From: VAZQ01 sp963807865
GTDB lineage: Bacteria > Pseudomonadota > Alphaproteobacteria > Rhizobiales > Xanthobacteraceae
Reading direction: 5' to 3'
DNA: 64,000 nt
NCBI GenBank assembly: GCA_963807865.1
Contig: CAWEDK010000012.1
Location: 62,001-126,000, forward strand
The notes below the pieces were generated by a model. It did not search any database. It was not told the DNA's origin and was given only the letters and a program-made list of their open reading frames with translations. Positions 37,346-48,141 of the stretch are shown one piece after another (the stretch's first letter is position 1; the number at the start of each line of letters is the position of its first letter). Made by a program: the position numbers and the translations under genes.

Positions 37346-38644
37346 TCAACGTCGGGCAATCACGCTGACGAAAAATCCATCGGTATCGGTGCGCCGCGGG
37401 GTCATGAGCAGCCCCTCCTCCGACATCAGCACGGCGCGGCGAAACAGATATGCCCGTTCGCCGAGCAGGTTCGCAACCTCCGCCGGCGGCACAACCGCAA
37501 ACCCCGTATTCCGGGCAAGAAAGCCACGACCTGGTCGCCGTTCTCTTCGACCAGCAGCGAGCAGGTCACATAGACGATCCGGCCGCCGGGCTTGAGCAGC
37601 GCGATGGCCCGGTCGAGGATCGCGGCCTGATCCTTCTGGCGCTGCGCCAGCGCGCCCGGCCGGATGCGCCACTTGGCGTCGGGATTGCGCCGCCAGGTTC
37701 CGATGCCGGTACAGGGCGCATCGATCAGCACCAGGTCCATGCGGCCGACGAGATCGTCGAGTTCGTTGCCGATCGATTTCGGCGTGCGGACCTGCACGTT
37801 ACGCGCGCCCGAACGTGCCAGCCGGTCATGGATGGGCGCGAGCCGCCGCTTGTCGGTATCGGTCGCGTAGAGCTGGCCGTGGTTCTGCATCGTCGCGGCG
37901 AGCGCCAGCGTCTTGCCGCCGCCGCCGGCGCACAGATCGATTACCTGCTCGCCGGGCTTCGCCCCCGCGAACAGCGCCGCAAGCTGCGAGGCTTCGTCCT
38001 GAATCTCGATCATGCCTTTGATGAAGGCGGGCTCCGCATGGATGGCGGGCGCCTTGGCATCCGGCGCGTGCGTGACGCGCAGGCCCAGAGGCGACCAGCG
38101 GGTCGGCGCGGGATTGAGGTCGGCAAGCTCGGCGACCGCATTCTCGCGGTCGCACTTGAGCGTATTGACGCGCAGATCGAGCGGTGCGCGGCGCGCGAGC
38201 GCGGCGCCCTCCTCGGCCCGCTCGTCGCCAAACGCGCGAGCCAGATAGGGATCGAGCCATTCCGGATAGTCGCCGACCACCCAGGGCGGCGCGCCGGCAA
38301 GATCGGCACCATCGAGCCGGGCACGCTCAGCATCGTCAAGCGGCGCCGGCGCATGGCCTGCTCCATCGGCGAGCCGCGCGATCGCCGTCGGTGTCGAGCC
38401 CGCGCTCCAGACGAAGCATGCCGAGCACCGTCGCCCGCGGACCATCGTCACCCATCATGTGGGCGCTCGACGCGCGCCGGCGCAGCGTGTCGTAGGTGAG
38501 CCCCGCGATCCCCGCCCGGTCACCGGAGCCGGCGAAGCGATGGGCGAGGCCCCAGTCCTTGAGCGCATCGGCAGCCGGCCGGCGGCGCGCCTCGATGTCG
38601 GCGATCACTTCGATCGCGGCGGCGATCCGGGCTCCGGGTGTCAT
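37346..38644 (-). CDS. RsmB-family rRNA (cytosine-C5) methyltransferase (frameshifted)
   Basis: The restored protein is about 432 aa from the ATG at 38644, overlapping the MAPEG stop (TGATG). The N-terminal part (PGARIAAAIEVIADIEARRR, GLTYDTLRRR) resembles the NusB-like RNA-binding domain, and the C-terminal part is the SUN-type methyltransferase: VIDLCAGGGGKTLALAATM, LIDAPCTGIGTWRRNPD with one catalytic Cys, and IVYVTCSLLVEENGDQV with the nucleophile Cys. Frame breaks lie near 38395 and 37518; the second joins the end VAFLARNTGFAVVP. It modifies 16S rRNA, most likely C967 by homology. Confidence 0.85.
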
Positions 38645-39066
38645 CAGACCCCCAGCAGGATGCGGACGATGAAGACGACCCACATGATGACCAGGATCAG
38701 CGCGCCGATGCCGTAGAAGCCGCCGCGCAGGCGGACATCGTTGCTGGTCACATGGATCACGGCCTGCAGGATGCGGAACACCACGAACAGCCAGGCGAGT
38801 GTCACGAACAAGATGTCCGCGTGGCGGGTCGCGATCACCAGCAGCGTCAGGACATAGAACAGCACCGGCAGTTCGAACTGGTTGCTGAACGCGTAGGCAA
38901 ACTGGTTCGCCCGCGCCGGCCAGTTCGGCTCGCGCATCGCAATCTCGGACATGCGGGTCTCGCCGCTCCTGAGCGCGTTCATGCGGTGGTACATCATGCC
39001 GAACATCAGCCCGAAGGTGAGCAGCACCTCGACGAACAGCGGCAGCAGTATGGCTTGAATGGACAT
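38644..39066 (-). CDS. MAPEG family membrane protein
   Basis: 140 aa from the ATG at 39066 (MSIQAILLPLFVEVLLTFGL); an upstream TTG is in frame but less likely. It has four membrane helices and the MAPEG-like loop ANQFAYAFSNQFELPVLFYV with Glu-Leu-Pro-Val. The eukaryotic superfamily includes glutathione transferases and peroxidases; bacterial members are mostly uncharacterised. It is translationally coupled to the RsmB gene. Confidence 0.8.
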   Translation of the reverse strand: MSIQAILLPLFVEVLLTFGLMFGMMYHRMNALRSGETRMSEIAMREPNWPARANQFAYAFSNQFELPVLFYVLTLLVIATRHADILFVTLAWLFVVFRILQAVIHVTSNDVRLRGGFYGIGALILVIMWVVFIVRILLGV

Positions 39067-39165
39067 GAGCTTATCCGGAAATATCAAAATGGGATGGGGC
39101 GAGCGCGCCCCGGCAGATCAATTTGTTGGGTGAAACAGCGTCCCTCGCTGCGGATCGCGCCCCGC

Positions 39166-40183
39166 TCATGGTGCAACCCGGACGAGCCGCTTGCCGAAGT
39201 TTTCTCCGCGCAGCAACCCGATGAGCGCCTGCGGCGCCTGCTCCAGCCCCTCCACCACGTCCTCGCGATACTTGATGCGACCTTCCCGCAGCCAGGCCGA
39301 CATATCCCGCAGAAAATCCGCATGGCGGGCGGCGAAGTCGTGGACGATGAAGCCACGGAAGGTCAGCCGCTTGGTCAGCGTCGCACGCATCACCTGCGGC
39401 ACCGAGATTGCCGCCGACGCCGGCGATGCAGCATTGTACTGCGAGATCAGGCCGCAGACCGGCACGCGCGCGAACGGCTTGAGCAGCGGGAAGACCGCCT
39501 CGAACACCGCTCCGCCGACATTCTCGAAATAGACGTCGATACCGTCCGGGCAGGCTGCCGCGAGGCGGCCCGCGAGATCGGGCGCCCGGTGATCGACACA
39601 GTCGTCGAAGCCAAGCTCATCCTTGACGTAGCCGCACTTGCGCGGACCGCCGGCGATGCCGACCGCGCGCGCTCCTTTGATCCGGGCGATCTGTCCGACC
39701 AGCGCGCCGACCGCACCCGACGCGGCCGCGACCACCACGGTTTCGCCGGGCTGCGGCTTGCCGATTTCGAGCAGGCCCGAATAGGCAGTCATGCCCGGCA
39801 TGCCGAGCACACCCAATGCGGTCGAAACCGGCGCCACACTCGGATCGAGCTTGCGCAAGCCCTTGCCGCTTGAGACCGCGTGCGTCTGCCAACCGGTGTG
39901 GCCCAGCACGATATCGCCGGCCGCGAACCGTTCGTTGCCGGACGCGATCACCTCGCTGACAGTGCCGCCCTCCATCACGCCACCGATCTCGACCGGCTTG
40001 GCGTAGGACGGCGCATCGCTCATGCGGCCGCGCATGTAGGGATCGAGCGAGAGCCATTTGGTGCGCAGCAGGACTTCGCCCGGGCCGGCGCTCGGCACCG
40101 GCACTTCCTCCAGTGCGGAAGTCGGAGGCGCGCGGCTCACCGACGGGCCGCGACGCGAGAACGATGCGGCGAGCGGTTTCCAT
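39166..40183 (-). CDS. Zinc-independent MDR oxidoreductase (YncB/curA-like; one frameshift)
   Basis: The restored protein is about 338 aa from the ATG at 40183 (METARRIVLASRPVGEPRAS), joined near 40107 to EVPVPSAGPGEVLLRTKWLS. Motifs of the medium-chain NADP-dependent alkenal/enone reductase group are LDPYMRGRMSDA, GMPGMTAYSGLLEIGKPQPG, VVVAAASGAVGALVGQIARI and YFENVGGAVFEAV. It lacks the zinc ligands of alcohol dehydrogenases. It begins eight bases after guaB and so is probably in its operon; a role in detoxifying alpha,beta-unsaturated carbonyls is likely from the family. Confidence 0.85.
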
Positions 40184-40191
40184 CCGCCGTA

Positions 40192-41685
<1,494 letters not shown>

Positions 41686-41948
41686 CGCCAACTCCAGCGC
41701 TCGCTCGCGGGCCGCGGAACCGTCGGGGCGAAGTTAACGGTCCTCCGCGGCGAAACCGGGGTTTCACGCGGGTTAACGGCCCTTTTGGGTTGGCGAGGGG
41801 CCTTAGCACGCCTCCATGCCATTTCATAGCGCATTTCGCCGCGCCCCACAGAAGACGCGGCCTGACCGGATGACGATTTGCTGACGCGCAGCGCCGGGAC
41901 GCCCGCGAGTGGCGCGCGGCGATTTGTCGCCGCGCCCGCGACCTGCGG

Positions 41949-42199
41949 TCAGCCGGCCGCCAAGCGCGGCGGCGGCCCGTGGCGCTCGATCGCCTCGACG
42001 AGCTCGCGGTGCTTGCGGTCCTCGCGCTTCATGTAGACCACGATCACCGCGTGCGCCGACGGAACCAGGAACAGCAACGGGAAGATCAGGCCGAAGAGGA
42101 TGCAGGGCACGATCAGGATCAGGTTGAAGATCGCCGAGAACGGCTGGCCGTTCAGCAGGAGACCCAGCGGCGGAACAGGGCGGCAAGGATGTAGATCAT
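41949..42199 (-). CDS. Small membrane protein with two helices (one frameshift)
   Basis: Read directly from the minus strand. The ATG at 42199 gives MIYILAALF; a one-base slip near 42172 then joins a long frame ending at TGA 41949: LLLNGQPFSAIFNLILIVPC, ILFGLIFPLLFLVPSAHAVI, then a charged tail (MKREDRKHRELVEAIERHG). About 83 aa. The layout resembles YqaE/Pmp3-type small membrane proteins, but I am not sure of the family. The gap of 263 bases to guaB shows no other gene. Confidence 0.5.
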
Positions 42200-42379
42200 C
42201 GGCGGACCTCCCAAGCGAGAATCAAGCGGCCTTCATTTAGGTGAAGTTTACGCCACCACAATGCCCGCCAGCCTGCGGGCTGCCGATGTCAATCCGCATC
42301 ATTGTTGCCGCCATTCGCAATGCGGATTCCGACACCGGCGGGGACTTGCCCCCGGCCGCCGCTCGCTCGACGGTCGCCC

Positions 42380-43821
42380 ATGCCGTCCAACCGCATCGTG
42401 CCGCTGATCGTGGCGGTCGCCCTGTTCATGGAGAACATGGACTCGACCGTCATCGCGACCTCGCTGCCGGCGATCGCCGCCGACATCGGCACCAACCCGC
42501 TCGCGCTCAAGCTCGCCGTCACCTCCTACCTGCTGTCGCTCGCGGTCTTCATCCCGGTCAGCGGCTGGACCGCCGACCGCTTCGGCGCGCGCACCGTGTT
42601 CCGCGCCGCGATCGCGGTGTTCATGCTGGGCTCGATCGGCTGCGCGCTGTCCGGCTCGCTCACCCAGTTCGTCGCCGCGCGCATCGTCGAGGGCATGGGC
42701 GGCGCGATGATGACGCCGGTCGGCCGCCTGATCCTGGTGCGCAGCGTCGACAAGCGCGAACTGGTCAACGCCATGGTCTGGGTCACCATGCCGGCGCTGA
42801 TCGGCCCGCTGCTCGGCCCGCCGCTCGGCGGCTTCATCACCACCTACATCTCCTGGCACTGGATCTTCCTGATCAACATCCCGATCGGCCTCGCCGGCAT
42901 CGTGCTGGCGACGCATCTTCATCGAGGACGTGCGGGCGCAGACGCCCGACCCGTTCGACTCCGCTCGGCGCCGCTGCTCGCCGGCATCGGCATCGGCGGG
43001 CTCGCCTTCGGCGGCTCGGTGCTGGGCCTCGATTTTCTGCCGCTGCCGGTCGTGCTCGCGCTGATCGCCGTCGGCGCGGTCGCGACCTATGCCTATGTCC
43101 TGCACGCCCGCCGCACGCCGGCGCCGGTGCTCGATCTGTCGCTGCTGGCAATCCCGACCATGCGCGCGGCCGTCCTCGGCGGCTTCATCTACCGCTGCGG
43201 CATCGGCGCGATGCCGTTCCTGCTGCCGCTGCTGCTGCAGCTCGGCTTCGGGCTGACGCGCGTTCCAGTCCGGCCTGATCACGCTCTCCAACGTGGTCGG
43301 CGCGATGGGCATGAAGACCGTCATCCCGATCATTCTGCGGCGCTTCGGCTTCAGCCGGGCGCTGACCGTGAACGCGCTGATCAGCGCGGCGCTGGTCGCG
43401 GCCTGCGCCACCTTCACGCCGGGCGTGCCGTTCGCCTGGATCGTCGGCGTGCTGGTGGTCGGCGGCTTCTTCCGCTCGCTCGAATTCACCAGCATCAACA
43501 CCATCGCCTATGCCGACGTCGACCACGCGGCGCATGAGCCGCGCGACCTCGCTGGTCGCGGTCGCCCAGCAGGTGTCGATCTCGGCCGGCGTCGCGATCG
43601 GCGCGCTCGCGGTCGATCTCACGCTGCGGGCGCGCGGACGGACGCGGATGGAGATCACCGCCGCCGATTTCCAGCCGGCCTATCATCGTGATCGCCCTGA
43701 TCGCGGCGTCGCTCGGTGTTCGTCTTCGCCCGCATGCCGGACGACGCCGGCGCCGAGCTCGCGCAACGCACGCCGGCACCGCCGCCCGACTCCGACCGAT
43801 GCGACCGATCAGAAGTTATGA
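42380..43821 (+). CDS. DHA2-type MFS drug-efflux transporter (several frameshifts)
   Basis: The restored protein is about 480 aa from the ATG at 42380 (MPSNRIVPLIVAVALFMENM). MFS motifs are DSTVIATSLPAIAADIG, the TADRFGARTVFR loop (motif A) and LLGPPLGGFITTYISWHWIF (motif C of drug:H+ antiporters). At least five slips (about 42915, 42960, 43265, 43540, 43690) split the second half; the end is best placed at 43821 (TDATDQKL). Substrates are unknown. Transcription is toward the ECF41 gene, which is convergent. Confidence 0.8.
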
Positions 43822-43866
43822 GTGCGCCCTGTGCGCAGTCGGCAACCCTCAGATCGCAAAGCGAGC

Positions 43867-43949
43867 GTAGCCCGGATGAAGCGCAGCATAATCCGGGGTC
43901 TGACACGCGGCGACGCAGCCGCGGATTTCGCTTCGCTCCGTCCGGCTAC
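43867..43949. repeat. REP-like element, GTAGCCCGGA ... TCCGGCTAC
   Basis: Terminal inverted arms GTAGCCCGGA (43867) and TCCGGCTAC (43941-43949) enclose GATGAAGCGCAGCATAATCC and TTTCGCTTCGCTCCG. It sits in the 146-base convergent gap between the efflux gene and the sigma-factor gene. This kind of GTAGCCCGGATG element is widespread in intergenic regions of Hyphomicrobiales. Confidence 0.5.
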
Positions 43950-43967
43950 CGACTAATCCTAGGCTCA

Positions 43968-44836
43968 CTAATGCAGATGCCTCAGCTTGTCGGGGTTCCG
44001 CACCACATAGATTGCAGTGACCTTTCCGTCCTCGATTTCGAGCGCGGTCGTCTGAAGTTCGCCATCGGCCTCCAGCGTGATGAAACCGGGCAATCCGTTG
44101 ACGAAACCGGCACGAACAAGTTTCGAGCCATTCTTCCGGAAATGATCCGCCAGATATTCATGGAGCTTCATGACGGCATCGAAGCCGACGGTCGGCTCCA
44201 TCGCCGCCGAACGCTTGCCGCCGCCGTCCGCATGAACACTGACATCGGCCGCCAGCATCGCGGCAAGCGCCTTCATGTCGCCGTTGCGCGACGCGGTGAA
44301 GAAAGCCTTGGCAAGCTCAAGGCCACGTTGTTTGTCGACCTGGAAGCGCGGTCTCGCCTCGCGAACATGGGTGCGCGCCCGGGCAGCGAGCTGACGGCAG
44401 GCCGCGGGGTCACGTTGAATGGTGGCGCGCGACTTCCTCGAATTCCAACCCGAACACATCGTGCAGCAGGAAAGCCGCCCGCTCGAGCGGAGACAGACGT
44501 TCCAGCGCAAGCATCAGCGGCAAGGTGACGTCCTCCTCGTCCCCCTCGCCTTCCGCTTCGAGCGACGGGATCGGGAAGCCACGGGCCGATATAGGTCTCG
44601 CGCTGGCATCGCGCTGACTTGAGCTGATCGAGACACAGGCGTGTGACCGTGCGGCGCAGGAAAGCTTCGGGTTCACGCACCTCGCTGCGGTCGGCCCCCA
44701 TCCAGCGGATGAAGGCCTCCTGCAGGACGTCCTCGGCGTCGGCGACAGAGCCCAGCATGCGGTAGGCAACGCGCATGAGCTTTGGACGCAGCGGGTCGAA
44801 ACTGGCCGCTGCGTCCTCGCGCCCGGCGCGCGCCAT
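43968..44836 (-). CDS. ECF41 sigma factor with C-terminal SnoaL-like domain (frameshifted)
   Basis: The restored protein is about 289 aa. Sigma-2 (FDPLRPKLMRVAYRMLGSVA, DAEDVLQEAFIRWMG) and sigma-4 (ERLSPLERAAFLLHDVFGLE) regions are followed by a SnoaL-like domain of about 110 residues. The three hallmarks of the ECF41 group are present: WLPDPV (WLPEP-like), DGGGKRSAA and NPDKLRHLH. In this group the C-terminal domain replaces an anti-sigma factor and both restrains and supports activity. Slips lie near 44590 and 44420. The start overlaps the stop of the upstream decarboxylase-like gene (TGATG), the conserved ECF41 partner. Confidence 0.85.
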
Positions 44837-45306
44837 CACGCGGCCGCCGCCTGGGCGGTGACTTCGCTTCGGCCGGATCAATGAACATGCCGAAACCGAC
44901 CGCGATGCGGTTCCACCCATTGATGACATTGACCATCAAGGTGAGCTTGACTTGCTCCTCCTTGGTGAACTTCGCCTGCAGGGCTTCGCGGGCGCTCTCG
45001 AGCGCAGGCCCTTCGCAGAGCCGCGTCAGCGCCTCGGTCCAGCCGAGCGCGGCACGTTCGCGGTCGGTATAGCAAGGGGCTTCGCGCCAAGCCGACAGCA
45101 GGTAGATGCGCTGCTCGGTCTCGCCGTTCGCGCGCGCATCCATCGTATGCATATTGATGCAGTTGGCGCAGCCATTGATCTGGGAAGCACGGATTTCCAC
45201 GAGCTCGGACGAGGGTCGGCTCAAGGCTCGAAGCGACGGCGAGCGACGTGGCGGCCCATTTCTTCATGAGGTCAGGGGCAGCAGCAAAGAGTTCGTTGGC
45301 AGTCAT
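44836..45306 (-). CDS. Carboxymuconolactone decarboxylase family protein (ECF41 partner; frameshifted)
   Basis: The restored protein is about 155 aa from the ATG at 45306 (MTANELFAAAPDLMKKWAAT). The CMD/AhpD-like core has INGCANCINMHTMDARANGE with CxxC and the nearby His, then DRERAALGWTEALTRL. Slips lie near 45215 and 44860, after which the end is VTAQAAAA with a stop at 44836. The AhpD-like CxxC suggests thiol-based peroxidase or redox activity rather than a true decarboxylase. It is preceded by an exact ECF41-type promoter, so it is probably the sigma factor's own target and forms an operon with it. Confidence 0.82.
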
Positions 45307-45339
45307 GGTTCACTTCCTTCTGTTGAGTTCCAACCTCAT

Positions 45340-45366
45340 GACGAGCCAGAAGCCGCCCGTGTGACA
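45340..45366 (-). promoter_or_regulatory. ECF41-type promoter TGTCACA-N16-CGTC
   Basis: Read on the minus strand: TGTCACA at 45366-45360, a 16-base spacer, then CGTC at 45343-45340, 33 bases upstream of the ATG of the CMD gene. This matches the published ECF41 consensus (TGTCACA and CGTC, 16-base spacing, as I recall it). A GAAGGAAG ribosome-binding site follows. It supports direct autoregulation of the two-gene operon. Confidence 0.75.
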
Positions 45367-45493
45367 TCCACCCAAAAGATTTTATGCGCGGCGCCAAACC
45401 TAGCAATCGCTGACGTTCTGCGATCACGATCAAAGACCTCGCCGTCCTCAGGTGGCGGGGGAGTGACAACAAACATGAAGCAAGCGAAATCCA

Positions 45494-45657
45494 CTTCATG
45501 AGTTCAGGGGCGGCGGCAAAGAGGTCGTTGGCGGTCATGGGTTCGTTTCCTTCTGTCGAGTTCTAACCTCATGACGCGCCAGAAGCCGCTGGTGTGACGT
45601 CTACGCCGACATTTTTGGTGCACCTCGCGAACGGGGCGATCGCTGACGTTCTGCGAG
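45494..45657 (-). repeat. Duplicated promoter and 5-prime end of the ECF41-controlled CMD gene
   Basis: This segment is a direct, diverged copy of 45262-45423. It keeps a start with 14 near-identical codons (MTANDLFAAAPELM, at 45538, against MTANELFAAAPDLM), an AGAAGGAAA ribosome-binding site and an ECF41-type promoter at 45573-45599 reading CGTCACA-N16-CGTC (one change in the -35). After the 15 or so codons the homology ends and the frame continues as unrelated sequence to 45272. It is best read as the remnant of a second CMD gene or a promoter duplication. Confidence 0.7.
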
Positions 45658-45745
45658 CGCGCCCACGACGACGAACCGAAGGCATTGCAATTGCAACCGG
45701 CGGTGCCACATGACCGGCAAGGACAGCGATCTGCCGGAGGAACCT

Positions 45746-46135
45746 ATGGCAATCCAATTCAATCATACCATCCTGTCCGCGCACGACAGCCGCGCATCCG
45801 CAAAGTTTCTTGCCGAGATGCTCGGGCTGCCCGCGCCGGTTCACTGGGGACCTTTCGAAGTCGTCGCGACCGCGAACGGCGCCAACCTCGACTACATGGA
45901 TGCCGAGGAAGTCACCCCGCAACACTACGCGTTCCTGGTCAGTGACGCGGAGTTCGATGAGATCCTCGGCCGCATCCGGCAGCGCAAGCTCCCCTACTGG
46001 GCTGATCCCGGCCAAACGCAGAAGGGCGAGATCAACCACCACGACGGCGGGCGCGGCGTCTACTTCGAAGAGATCAACGGCCACCTGCTTGAGGCGATCA
46101 CGCGGCCTTACGGAAGCGGCGGCTGGAATCCTTGA
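45746..46135 (+). CDS. VOC family (glyoxalase/bleomycin-resistance fold) protein
   Basis: 129 aa from the ATG at 45746, chosen for its GGAGGAA ribosome-binding site; a Met at 45710 is also in frame. The vicinal-oxygen-chelate pattern is MAIQFNHTILSAHDSRASAK with the first metal-binding His, TPQHYAFLVSDAEFDEILG with a second His, and GVYFEEINGHLLEAITRP with the Glu. It is divergent from the CMD/sigma operon and intact. The enzyme activity cannot be assigned. Confidence 0.82.
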   Translation: MAIQFNHTILSAHDSRASAKFLAEMLGLPAPVHWGPFEVVATANGANLDYMDAEEVTPQHYAFLVSDAEFDEILGRIRQRKLPYWADPGQTQKGEINHHDGGRGVYFEEINGHLLEAITRPYGSGGWNP

Positions 46136-46161
46136 GAACATGGAGCAACCGCTGTTCTTTG

Positions 46162-46623
46162 CTACCTCGGCGGCGAGGACCAATCCGAGAGCAATGTGAT
46201 GCCGAACCTTGGCGAAGCCTCGCGGAGTCGCTCGATCTCTTTGGCCGTCGGCGGTCCCACGACTTCGTCCGGTTGAAGTTCGTGACCGCCTTCCTCGAGA
46301 AACCGGTCAAACAGAGCGGGGGTTCCGATCAAGATGTATCTGCCGGGATTGCCGCTGATGTTCACAAGCTGGTGCGGAATGCCGCGCGGCAGGAAGACGC
46401 TCTCCCCTGCGGTCAGGCGTCGAGGCTGACCGTCGATCACCGCGGTCAGTTCTCCTTCGATGATGTAAAGCGTCTCGTCGTCCTTGGCGTGGACATGGAT
46501 CGGCGTCCTCGTGTTTCCACCGCTTTTGTTCTCGAGGAGGCAGAACTGCCCCGAGGTCTGTTCTCCGGACAGCAGGCACTTCATGACGATGCCCGCAAGA
46601 ACGAACTCTTTGTTGTCCTTCAT
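46162..46623 (-). CDS. Cupin-domain protein
   Basis: 153 aa from the ATG at 46623, preceded by AAAGGAAAC. The cupin motifs are complete: TPIHVHAKDDETLYIIEGEL with the HxH and Glu, and GESVFLPRGIPHQLVNISGN with the second His, so a metal site is likely. The C-terminal tail (GPPTAKEIERLREASPRFGI) is typical of the small cupins found near stress genes. It is convergent with the VOC gene, 26 bases apart. Function is unknown. Confidence 0.85.
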   Translation of the reverse strand: MKDNKEFVLAGIVMKCLLSGEQTSGQFCLLENKSGGNTRTPIHVHAKDDETLYIIEGELTAVIDGQPRRLTAGESVFLPRGIPHQLVNISGNPGRYILIGTPALFDRFLEEGGHELQPDEVVGPPTAKEIERLREASPRFGITLLSDWSSPPR

Positions 46624-46739
46624 CGCCGTTTCCTTTCCATATGTTCGCGATCTCCCGACGCCGCGGACGTCGCTTCGCTCCGTCGGGGCGACGGCTCCCG
46701 ATGCTCGACGGATGCTGGCCGAACTGACATCTTGGTAAC

Positions 46740-47138
46740 ATGAACGATCTCCTGCGGTTCCCCAGCGCGGTCCGACGAGACCCTGAGATCGAGGCTTGGT
46801 TCTCCGGCTTCGCCGATCCATTCCGATTGATGACGCGGACATGGTTTGAGCGCATGCGCGGCTGTGGCGCCGATGTTCGCGAGCTCCTGCACGACGGGTG
46901 TCCGGTCGCTTGTGTCCGGGACGCGCCGTTTGGCTATGTCAACGCGTTCAAGGCTCATGCGAATGTCGGTTTCTATTATGGAGCAATGCTCGCTGACCCC
47001 GCGGGCCTGCTCGAGGGCGAGGGCAAGCGCATGCGACATGTGAAGCTGCGCCCGGGCAAAGAACTGCACGTTGAGGCTTTGAGCGACTTGATCGCAGCCG
47101 CCTACCACGACATCCGGCGACGCCTCAGTTTGGTCTAA
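46740..47138 (+). CDS. DUF1801 (YdhG-fold) protein
   Basis: 132 aa, intact. Residues MNDLLRFPSAVRRDPEIEAW, then CVRDAPFGYVNAFKAHANVG and FYYGAMLADPAGLLEGEGKR, and a final KLRPGKELHVEALSDLIAAA match the DUF1801/YdhG pattern. The fold is small alpha/beta; bacterial members have no proven function. A longer open frame on the opposite strand (46620-47255) is judged to be a shadow. It is divergent from the cupin gene. Confidence 0.75.
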   Translation: MNDLLRFPSAVRRDPEIEAWFSGFADPFRLMTRTWFERMRGCGADVRELLHDGCPVACVRDAPFGYVNAFKAHANVGFYYGAMLADPAGLLEGEGKRMRHVKLRPGKELHVEALSDLIAAAYHDIRRRLSLV

Positions 47139-47166
47139 CAAGTAGCCCGAGTGAACAAGATCGATG

Positions 47167-47203
47167 GATTCCGGGCTCGCGCTGTTGCGCGCCCCGGAAT
47201 GAC
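47167..47203. repeat. REP-like palindrome GATTCCGGGCTCGCGC / GCGCGCCCCGGAATGAC
   Basis: A near-perfect hairpin of about 16-bp arms around TGTT, with ATTCCGGG at one end and CCCGGAAT at the other. Elements of this design are very common between genes in Bradyrhizobium and relatives. It is one of two elements in the 313-base gap between the DUF1801 and RlmE genes; nothing else was seen in that gap. Confidence 0.6.
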
Positions 47204-47280
47204 GACCGAGAGTTTTTCGACTTAGAGCAACTTCAAGAATGTCGGAATCATTCAAGGCGCCGCGCGTGCCGCGGGCTTAC

Positions 47281-47396
47281 GTCCCCCTGAAAGGGGGAGG
47301 TCGACAGCCGATGCGGAGCGGCGGCTGTCGGGTGGGGGTCATCTTTTTCGCGCGCAATGATCCCCACCCCGACCCTCCCCTTTTTAAGGGGAGGGA
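47281..47396. repeat. REP-like element with three hairpins
   Basis: In order: CCCCCTGAAAGGGGG, then GACAGCCG...CGGCTGTC, then GGGTGGGGGTCATC / GATCCCCACCC, and finally CTCCCCTTTTTAAGGGGAG. The last hairpin could act as a terminator for transcription from either side because it carries a T-run in the loop. It is separate in sequence from the GATTCCGGG element just upstream. Confidence 0.5.
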
Positions 47397-47451
47397 GCGC
47401 ACCGCCGATGCCTCGAGCTCTTCCTGAAACTGAAAACGAAAGTACTCTAGA

Positions 47452-48141
47452 CTAACCGTGCGCCGAACCGCGAAAGCCGGAGGCCAAGAGATAGAGCTCC
47501 GCCAAATCGGAGCGGCTGGCCGCCGGCTTGAGGTGCTTCACGACCGTGAAGTCGCGCTTGAGCTGGGCGAGCAACGTCGTCTCGGTCCCGCCCTGGAGCA
47601 CCTTGCAAAGGAATACGCCCCCGGGGGCGAGGACCTCGCGGGCGAACTCGGCCGCCGCCTCGGCCAGCCCCATGATCCTCAGATGATCGGTCTTGCGATG
47701 GCCGACCGCGTTGGCCGCCATATCCGAGAGCACGACGTCGGCAGCCCCATTGAGCAGCGATTTCACCTCGGCCGGAGCCTCGGGGCTGAGAAAATCGAGC
47801 CGGACGAAGTCGACCCCGGGGAGCGGCGCGAGCGCGAGAAGATCGATGGCGACAACCCGGCCCTTGCCTTCGGCAGCGCCGCAGCGCTTGGCCGCGATCT
47901 GGCTCCAGCCGCCTGGCGCGGCGCCGAGATCGACCACCCGCGCACCCGGCTTGAGGAAGCGATGCTTGTCGTCGATTTCAATTAATTTGTAAGCAGCGCG
48001 CGAACGGTAGCCCTCGCGCTTGGCCCGCGTCACGTAAGGATCGTTGAGCTGACGGTCGAGCCAGAGCTTGGACGACAGCGAGCGGTTCTTGCCGGACTTC
48101 ACCCGGACCTTGAGATCGCGTCCGCTGCCACCGGTGGTCAC
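47452..48141 (-). CDS. rlmE: 23S rRNA (uridine-2-prime-O)-methyltransferase RlmE (FtsJ family)
   Basis: 229 aa from the GTG at 48141, which overlaps the ppx stop (GTGA); a longer in-frame start at 48246 would lie inside ppx. Motifs are YRSRAAYKLIEIDDKHRFLK with the catalytic Lys, VVDLGAAPGGWSQIAAKRCG (SAM), DVVLSDMAANAVGHRKTDHL with the Asp, and GVFLCKVLQGGTE with the second Lys. It methylates U2552 of 23S rRNA in the family prototype. ppx-rlmE is a common order in Hyphomicrobiales. Confidence 0.93.
   Translation of the reverse strand: MTTGGSGRDLKVRVKSGKNRSLSSKLWLDRQLNDPYVTRAKREGYRSRAAYKLIEIDDKHRFLKPGARVVDLGAAPGGWSQIAAKRCGAAEGKGRVVAIDLLALAPLPGVDFVRLDFLSPEAPAEVKSLLNGAADVVLSDMAANAVGHRKTDHLRIMGLAEAAAEFAREVLAPGGVFLCKVLQGGTETTLLAQLKRDFTVVKHLKPAASRSDLAELYLLASGFRGSAHG

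Noticed and set aside
46620..47255. A 211-aa open frame on the minus strand
   Set aside because: It overlaps the DUF1801 gene on the opposite strand fully and has no ribosome-binding site or recognisable domain; taken as a shadow frame.
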